NCBI RefSeq assembly: GCF_900637955.1
Contig: NZ_LR134476.1
Location: 1,054,001 to 1,118,000, forward strand
DNA length: 64,000 bases
From: Trueperella bialowiezensis
Lineage (GTDB): Bacteria; Actinomycetota; Actinomycetes; Actinomycetales; Actinomycetaceae
Direction: 5' to 3'
Shown: positions 59,123 to 64,000 of the stretch, in pieces
Numbering within the stretch: position 1 is the stretch's first letter
Layout: the number at the start of each line of letters is the position of its first letter
Program-made: the position numbers and the translations under genes
Notes under the pieces: generated by a model
Told to the model about the DNA's origin: nothing
Database searches by the model: none
What the model saw: the letters and a program-made list of their open reading frames with translations, nothing else

Positions 59123-59662
59123 CTATTCGTCATCTTCCTGATCATCGTAATCATCATCGAAGTCGTCGCTTACCGGCTCTTCGAGATAAATAACAACGTG
59201 CCTGGCGTTACCCGTACCCGAAGAATCAGAGAAGAGCCCAGCGTCCGCAACTACGTCATGAACAACCTTACGCTCGAAGGGGTTCATCGGCTTCATTGCA
59301 TACTCTTCGCCGGTCTTTTTCACTCGCTCGATAGCGCGGCGAGCAATCTCAGCAATATTCTCGCGCTGGTTTTCCCGGTAGCCCAGGATGTCGAGCATCA
59401 TCCGGGAACGCTCGCCAGTTTCTTGCTGAACAACCAGACGCGTGAGCTCCTGGAGAGATTCAAGGGTTTCACCACGGCGTCCGATGAGCCGCTTGAGTCG
59501 GCGATCCCCGCCGTCGTCGGCAACAATACCAACGGACGCGCGGTCCGCTTCAATACCGATTTCAAGGTCGCCGTCAAGATCGGCGATGTCGAGCAATTCC
59601 TCGAGGTAGTCCGCTGCGATATCGCCTTCGCGATCCAGCTTCTCAACATTTTCTTCAGTCAT
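59123..59662 (-). CDS. Jag/KhpB-like KH-R3H RNA-binding protein
   Basis: A 179-residue RNA-binding protein. After an acidic N-terminus come a KH domain (about 45-105) with the GxxG-type loop RRLKRLIGRRGETLESLQ and an R3H domain (about 110-165; RRAIERVKKTGEEYAMKPMNPFERKVVHDVVAD), followed by an acidic tail of Asp/Glu. It lies between yidC and rsmG as in most actinobacteria. It probably binds small RNAs or mRNAs in the control of envelope growth, as KhpB does in streptococci. The N-terminal Jag domain of Firmicutes is absent. Confidence 0.93.
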   Translation of the reverse strand: MTEENVEKLDREGDIAADYLEELLDIADLDGDLEIGIEADRASVGIVADDGGDRRLKRLIGRRGETLESLQELTRLVVQQETGERSRMMLDILGYRENQRENIAEIARRAIERVKKTGEEYAMKPMNPFERKVVHDVVADAGLFSDSSGTGNARHVVIYLEEPVSDDFDDDYDDQEDDE

Positions 59663-59759
59663 AGTGTTTCCCCTTAATGATAAGGAAGGTAGTGGTTACA
59701 AAATCTGTGCTTCGTCAGGTGCCGCGAGCCGCTGAACGCCGCATGTCCAACGCCCATGT

Positions 59760-60920
59760 CTAACGCCGCTTCTTCTTGCGCTTTTGCTTAGAACGACGGC
59801 GTTCTGCCATTCTGCGTTCGTAGCGCTTCTGTGCACGCTCGGCGTCAGTGAGCCCGTCCGGGCCGCGAACTTCTTCGTCTGCGCCTTCGATCTCTTCCCG
59901 AATCTCGTCGGGAACGAGCGCGTTCTCGGGAATCTGCCCGGTCTGGCGTGCCTTCTTGGAACGCTTCTTGCCAAGCGGCTGGGCACGCTGCCCCGTCTGA
60001 ACGGGACCTTCTAACGCGTCGCCCTTATCTTCCTCGGGCGGCAGGCCCTTGCGAATCCGCTTCTTACGCAAGCGTTCCTGACGCGCCTTATACGCTTCCG
60101 ATCCCGGCGCCGGATTCGTGGTGATGAGCCAGGTCTGCTGGCCGATATTCCAGAAATTACCCGTCAACCAGTACACGAGAACGCCGATTTGGAACACGCC
60201 ACCAGAAAACACGTAAATAAGAGGCATACCGTACATCATGTACTTCTGCATCTTGTATGCCGGATTATCCGGATCCTTCGCAGATTCAGGCAGATTCTTC
60301 GTCATGATCTGCTTCTGCGAGAAGAACAGTGTAATCATCATGAGCGCGATAAGCACGACGGCCACGATAAGCACGTTCGTAGGCTGGCTGAACTCGTGAC
60401 GAGTAGCGATCGACGACGAAATCGGCGCACCGAACACGGTCGAGTTCGCGATCTCTTGCGCTACTTCTTGGTTAATCGGTCCAATCGCCGTTCGTGATCC
60501 ACCCTGATAGGTGCCTTGCGACAGCGGAAGCACCGCATACAGCAGCCGGAACAATGCGAAGAAGATCGGCATCTGAATGAGCGCCGGCATACATGCCGCA
60601 AACGGAGACGTGCCGTGATCGCGATAGAGCGCCATCATCTCTTCTTGTTGGCGCTGCATCGAAATCTGATCGGTTCTGCCCTTGTACTTGCGCTGAATTT
60701 TTTGGATCTCAGGCTGCAGCTCTTGGCCTGCTCGAGATGCTCGAGTCTGCTTGTTAAACAGCGGAATGATGAGGATTCGGATGACGACGGTGAGGCCGAC
60801 AATGGATAGCACCCACGCTGGTCCGGCTCCTGCTTGCATGCCGACCAGGGTGAGAAGATTGTGGACTCCGTACATGATGTAGGAAATAACCCACATGATG
60901 GGGAAGAGGATGGTATCCAA
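59760..60920 (-). CDS. yidC: Membrane protein insertase YidC/Oxa1
   Basis: A 386-residue insertase with five or so helices: MWVISYIMYGVHNLLTLVG, AWVLSIVGLTVVIRILIIPLF, the central FAACMPALIQMPIFFALFRLLYAVLP, then LIVAVVLIALMMITLFFS and PLIYVFSGGVFQIGVLVYWLTGNFWNIGQ. The arginine of the hydrophilic groove lies in the VVIRILIIP segment. A ~110-residue charged cytoplasmic tail rich in Lys/Arg (KRRSKQKRKKKRR at the end) probably contacts ribosomes. TTG 60920 follows AAGGAG nine bases upstream. It follows yidD with a 12-base gap. Confidence 0.95.
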   Translation of the reverse strand: MDTILFPIMWVISYIMYGVHNLLTLVGMQAGAGPAWVLSIVGLTVVIRILIIPLFNKQTRASRAGQELQPEIQKIQRKYKGRTDQISMQRQQEEMMALYRDHGTSPFAACMPALIQMPIFFALFRLLYAVLPLSQGTYQGGSRTAIGPINQEVAQEIANSTVFGAPISSSIATRHEFSQPTNVLIVAVVLIALMMITLFFSQKQIMTKNLPESAKDPDNPAYKMQKYMMYGMPLIYVFSGGVFQIGVLVYWLTGNFWNIGQQTWLITTNPAPGSEAYKARQERLRKKRIRKGLPPEEDKGDALEGPVQTGQRAQPLGKKRSKKARQTGQIPENALVPDEIREEIEGADEEVRGPDGLTDAERAQKRYERRMAERRRSKQKRKKKRR

Positions 60921-60932
60921 CCTGTGCGCTCC

Positions 60933-61271
60933 TTATGGTGCGTCGGGATCATCGCCGTGGCCACGGCTGGCCTGATGATCTGTATTTTCTTTTTCGCGGT
61001 ATGCGATCAGTTCGCGGTAGCCGAGAGGCTTTTTCGGCCAGGATCCTTTGGGTGGAACCCAGTCCACGCCGCCCTTTGACCAAGGATTGCACCGAAGAAG
61101 CCGCCAGACAGTTAAGAGTGTACCTTTTATTGCCCCGTGAATCTGAATCGATTCAAGCCCGTAGGCGGAGCAGGTGGGCTGGTATCTACATCTGCGCTCC
61201 ATGTGTGCGGAGATGTTCGTTTGGTACCAGCGGATGGCTCGGGTGAGGATAGTGACGGCCGGGTTACTCAT
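60933..61271 (-). CDS. yidD: Membrane protein insertion efficiency factor YidD
   Basis: A 112-residue small protein of the YidD family, with the hallmark YQTNISAHMERRCRYQPTCSAYGLESIQIHGAIKGTLLTVWRLLRCNPWSKGGVDWVP, including the conserved cysteines. It assists YidC at the membrane. ATG 61271 overlaps the rnpA end by eight bases. Confidence 0.96.
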   Translation of the reverse strand: MSNPAVTILTRAIRWYQTNISAHMERRCRYQPTCSAYGLESIQIHGAIKGTLLTVWRLLRCNPWSKGGVDWVPPKGSWPKKPLGYRELIAYREKENTDHQASRGHGDDPDAP

Positions 61272-61602
61272 CTGCGAGCCCTAACGCTACAAATTCTTTG
61301 TGCAGCGCCGTTCGCAATACCGACGACGACGTGCCAGCGCTCGCTGGAAGCGCGCGGATCACAACCATCGCGGCGGGTATATCGAGATAGTCCCGCATGA
61401 TATGCCGCAGTCTGCGGCGTACCTGGTTGCGCACCACGGCATTTCCTACCTTCTTGCTAACAGTGAAGCCGACCAATAGGCCGGCTCCGGGTTCGCCTTC
61501 AACGACGTGGAGGACGAAATATCTGTTTGCTCTGCGCAGTCCCGTGCGGGCAGCGAACCGGAAGTCTTCAGTTCTCCGCATACGGTTTACTGCGGGAAGC
61601 AT
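61264..61602 (-). CDS. rnpA: Ribonuclease P protein component
   Basis: A 112-residue RnpA that helps the RNase P RNA bind precursor tRNAs. It shows the RNR motif in VSKKVGNAVVRNQVRRRLRH and the RRTEDFRFAARTGLR opening. The ATG directly follows the rpmH stop (TAAATG). Confidence 0.96.
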   Translation of the reverse strand: MLPAVNRMRRTEDFRFAARTGLRRANRYFVLHVVEGEPGAGLLVGFTVSKKVGNAVVRNQVRRRLRHIMRDYLDIPAAMVVIRALPASAGTSSSVLRTALHKEFVALGLADE

Positions 61603-61743
61603 TTATGCGGAAAGCTTGGCGCGTCCCTTACGACGGCGCGCAGCGAGGATTGCCCGCCCACCGCGTGTGGACATCCTCTTACGGAAGCCGTGCACCTTGG
61701 AACGACGGCGGTTGTTCGGCTGAAACGTGCGCTTCGTAGTCAT
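61603..61743 (-). CDS. rpmH: 50S ribosomal protein L34
   Basis: A 46-residue protein: [20 protein letters not shown] at the start, then [19 protein letters not shown] and KLSA. I translated it by hand from the minus strand. L34 binds 23S rRNA. AGGTG stands nine bases before the ATG, and rnpA follows without a gap. It is the standard divergent neighbour of dnaA. Confidence 0.98.
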   Translation of the reverse strand: MTTKRTFQPNNRRRSKVHGFRKRMSTRGGRAILAARRRKGRAKLSA

Positions 61744-62128
61744 CTGTACACCTAAATTCTAGATTCGGACATGGCACCCAGAGATTGGGCTTGTGTGTTT
61801 GACACACATGACTTGATGACTTTACTGGAGTTTTCCCCGAAAAGGCAACGATTAACGGGCCTGCGGTGACAGATATAACAACGATCTGTGTCACTACTTT
61901 TCTTTCCCACAGATGAGGAAAAGTTGACCAAAACCACTTTCTTGAGATCTCCACACCTGTGGTTAAACCTGTGGGAGATCTTTTCCTATGAGACGGCGCG
62001 GATCCCATATGTGAATTACATCGATGTAATATCCACACATGTGAACAACCTTGTGGATAACTGATCTGACTTTCCACAATTTTTTCTCTAGTATGGGTCA
62101 GTATCATCAAATTTCGAGGAGACAAATA
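61744..62128. other. rpmH-dnaA intergenic region with DnaA boxes
   Basis: 385 bases that hold the divergent promoters of rpmH and dnaA. DnaA boxes or close matches are at 62029-62037 (ATATCCACA), 62052-62060 (TGTGGATAA, perfect) and 62070-62078 (CTTTCCACA), close to the dnaA start, suggesting autoregulation or part of oriC. Facing arms AGATCTCC/GGAGATCT occur at about 61942-61983. No gene is visible. Confidence 0.75.
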
Positions 62129-63643
62129 GTGGATACCTCACCTGCGCAGGATGCATGGACAGCAGCAACAGAACTGCTCCGCGCGCAAGGAGAGCTTTCT
62201 GATTCGCAGACTGCTTTCGTTCGTCTCGCACATCCGCTTGCCACCGCAGACGATATTTTCATGATCGGAGTCGGCTCTGAGTTCGTGAAAGATTGGCTCA
62301 CTGAACACGTGTCGGCGATCATGGAAAATCGACTGTCTGACATTCTGGGGCGAACAGTTCGGCTTGTCATCTCGGTCGATCCGTCTTTGTCTGAACAGCC
62401 GACGACGCCGAGCCAGCCGGCAACACCCACGTGGCCGGATCATCCGTGGCCACAGGAACCGGCTCCGCATAGTCCCGAACCGTTACGTGCGGTAGAACCG
62501 GCTTCGCAGCTGCCGTCCGCTCCGTCGGATGATCGGCTTTCCCCGATGCTTCCGAAGATTCAGACGAACAAAAATCAGTCGGATGCTCACCTGAATCCGC
62601 GCTACACCTTCGATAATTTCGTGATCGGTGAATCAAATCGCTTTGCGCACGCAACCGCGCTCGCCGTCGCCGAAGCCCCTGGTTCTACGTACAACCCGCT
62701 GTTTTTGTACTCGGACTCGGGCATGGGTAAAACCCACTTGTTGCACGCGATCGGAAACTATTACCTCAGCCTGTTCCCGGGGAGCAGGGTTCTGTACGTA
62801 AGTTCTGAGGAATTTACGAACATGTTCATCAACGCGATGCGCACGCAGCAGGGCCACAATTTCAAGAACCTGTTCCGCTCTGTTGACATCCTCCTCATCG
62901 ACGACATCCAGTTCCTGTCCAACAAGGAAGGAACGCTCGAAGAGTTTTTCAACACGTTTAACGCACTGGCGAACGCGAACAAGCAGATCGTCATTACATC
63001 CGACGTCGCACCCCGGCTGCTCGATGGTTTCGAGGATCGGATGATTTCCCGGTTCGCGTCTGGAATCGTGGCAAATATTGACCTTCCCAATCTCGAAACA
63101 AGAATCGCGATTTTGGAAAAGAAGGCCGCTTCCGAAATGCTCAACGTGCCACGTGAAGCACTCGAGTACATCGCCAGCAGGATCACGACGAACGTTCGAG
63201 AAATGGAAGGATCGCTGCGTAGGGTCACGGCCTATGCTGGTCTTTTCGACCAGCCGGTCACGATCGACGTCGTCGAAACAGCGCTCAAAGACATCATTTC
63301 GGATACCAGTACATTCACCGTGACGGCAAGCATGGTCATGAGCCAGACGGCGTCGTATTTCGGGGTGAGTGTAGACGATCTTAAATCGCCCACCAGGACG
63401 CGAACCCTCACCCAGCCCCGCCACATCGCAATGTACTTGTGTAGGGAAATGACGGACCTGTCGCTGCCGAAGATCGCTGAGGCGTTTAATCGGCGTGATC
63501 ACACCACTGTGCTCAATGCCCTTCGCAAGATTGAAAAGCTCATGGCTGAAAAGCAGACGGTGTTCAATCAGGTCACCGAGCTAACGTCTCGGATCAAGCA
63601 GGCGTGTAAAGACCAAACACAGGCCGCTGAACGCGAAGCATGA
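62129..63643 (+). CDS. dnaA: Chromosomal replication initiator DnaA
   Basis: A 504-residue AAA+ initiator. Domain I (1-90) starts DAWTAATELLRAQGELSD; a Pro-rich domain II follows; domain III has NPRYTFDNFVIGESNRFAHA, Walker A SDSGMGKTH (about 200), Walker B LLIDDIQFL (about 255) and the sensor/arginine finger DRMISRFASGI; domain IV ends in the DNA-binding signature RDHTTVLNALRKI (about 455). It opens oriC by binding DnaA boxes. GTG 62129 follows GAGGAG; the longer reading from 62051 would start inside the DnaA-box region. Confidence 0.97.
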   Translation: MDTSPAQDAWTAATELLRAQGELSDSQTAFVRLAHPLATADDIFMIGVGSEFVKDWLTEHVSAIMENRLSDILGRTVRLVISVDPSLSEQPTTPSQPATPTWPDHPWPQEPAPHSPEPLRAVEPASQLPSAPSDDRLSPMLPKIQTNKNQSDAHLNPRYTFDNFVIGESNRFAHATALAVAEAPGSTYNPLFLYSDSGMGKTHLLHAIGNYYLSLFPGSRVLYVSSEEFTNMFINAMRTQQGHNFKNLFRSVDILLIDDIQFLSNKEGTLEEFFNTFNALANANKQIVITSDVAPRLLDGFEDRMISRFASGIVANIDLPNLETRIAILEKKAASEMLNVPREALEYIASRITTNVREMEGSLRRVTAYAGLFDQPVTIDVVETALKDIISDTSTFTVTASMVMSQTASYFGVSVDDLKSPTRTRTLTQPRHIAMYLCREMTDLSLPKIAEAFNRRDHTTVLNALRKIEKLMAEKQTVFNQVTELTSRIKQACKDQTQAAEREA

Positions 63644-63981
63644 AGTTATCCACATAAGCTGTGGAAAAGGCGGGGATAGGTGACTGAAAACCGTGGAGGA
63701 TCCGTGAAATATTGCGGATAACTCAAGCAGCGAAGTGTCCCATCCACAAAATCCTGTTCTTACCCACAGACTTATTCCCACACATGTCCACAGCCGTAAA
63801 GCCTTGATTTTCCAAGGGGAAACATGCTTTTCCACAAACTCCACAGAGGCTACAACTACTACTAAATAAAAACTAAGACCATTTACTTTTCAGCCACCTA
63901 CTCGATCCGTTGGTTAATAAAGCAAAGATCGTCGGTGTCGCGTAAAGTTGAATCCAGTATGAAACGAAAGTGGGTCACACG
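63644..63981. other. Origin of replication, oriC (dnaA-dnaN intergenic region)
   Basis: DnaA boxes and close variants: TTATCCACA 63646-63654 (perfect), TGTGGAAAA 63660-63668, TGCGGATAA 63713-63721, CCATCCACA 63740-63748, TTACCCACA 63760-63768, ATGTCCACA 63784-63792 and TTTTCCACA 63828-63836. An AT-rich stretch at about 63850-63910 (ACTACTACTAAATAAAAAC) could be the unwinding element. The place between dnaA and dnaN is the standard bacterial origin. Confidence 0.9.
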
Positions 63982-64000
63982 GTGAAAATTAGCGTTGATC
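63982..64000 (+). CDS. dnaN: DNA polymerase III beta sliding clamp (start only)
   Basis: GTG at 63982 begins a frame reading MKISVD to the window edge, which is how DnaN often begins (MKxxVDR/E). The position after oriC fits. Only six codons are visible. Confidence 0.7.

Noticed and set aside
1-64000. tRNA, rRNA, insertion sequence, prophage genes
   Set aside because: I looked in all larger gaps for cloverleaf-like arms, terminal inverted repeats with transposase frames and phage genes, and saw none; a tRNA search program could still find something I missed.

Overview
The window is a moderately high-GC stretch of a Gram-positive actinobacterial chromosome that ends at the replication origin. 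Three things point to Actinomycetaceae or a close relative (Trueperella/Arcanobacterium/Actinomyces-like); I do not claim a species. The origin-proximal block has the classic actinobacterial order (CCA-adding enzyme, NUDIX, DUF6049, pseudokinase, trxB, ..., parB, parA, rsmG, jag, yidC, yidD, rnpA, rpmH, dnaA, oriC, dnaN). HtaA-type haem proteins and 'choice-of-anchor M' surface proteins are present. There are sites matching the actinobacterial Zur, DtxR and LexA consensus sequences.

Layout. 1-3.4 kb: acyltransferase, aldo/keto reductase, pyridoxal-type kinase, and a truncated antitoxin-like gene between two copies of a 94-bp palindrome-rich repeat. 3.4-14.4 kb (minus strand): a six-gene surface-anchored-repeat/ABC transporter operon, five junctions of which are overlaps or gaps of a few bases, behind a Zur-like operator. 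14.5-24.4 kb: HD-domain protein, GH3 glycosidase, acetamidase/formamidase, an alpha/beta hydrolase with a glycine-rich tail, dnaB with a DnaA-box cluster upstream, a proline-rich membrane protein and a MATE exporter. 24.4-36.5 kb (minus): a haem acquisition cluster (hmuT-hmuU-hmuV, a membrane-anchored unknown, two HtaA proteins, a DUF916 protein and a CydDC-like ABC pair) behind an almost perfect DtxR box. 36.6-43.3 kb (minus): rpsF-ssb-rpsR-rplI, a class A PBP, an AI-2E family permease and an MFS protein. 43.5-46.6 kb: a LexA-box-controlled DUF222/HNH gene and a second MFS gene. 46.6-64 kb: the origin-proximal block, with six parS sites in a 1.2-kb gene-free gap between parA and rsmG.

How the genes fit together. 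The Zur-boxed operon encodes a TroA/ZnuA-type binding protein, an ATPase, an ABC-3 permease and three M-domain surface proteins. All M domains share a GHxD motif, and most share an HxH motif, so I infer a surface zinc (or related metal) capture and relay system. The M domain spliced into the binding protein looks circularly permuted, as does the second M domain of the first surface protein. The DtxR-boxed cluster carries haem from HtaA surface proteins through HmuT to HmuUV. One HtaA protein ends in a WxL-like domain instead of an anchor and lies beside a DUF916 protein, the usual partner of WxL proteins. In the origin block the pseudokinase/discoidin protein stands where other actinobacteria encode it fused to the MurJ flippase; the flippase part is absent from this window. 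I saw no tRNA, rRNA, CRISPR array, prophage or insertion sequence.
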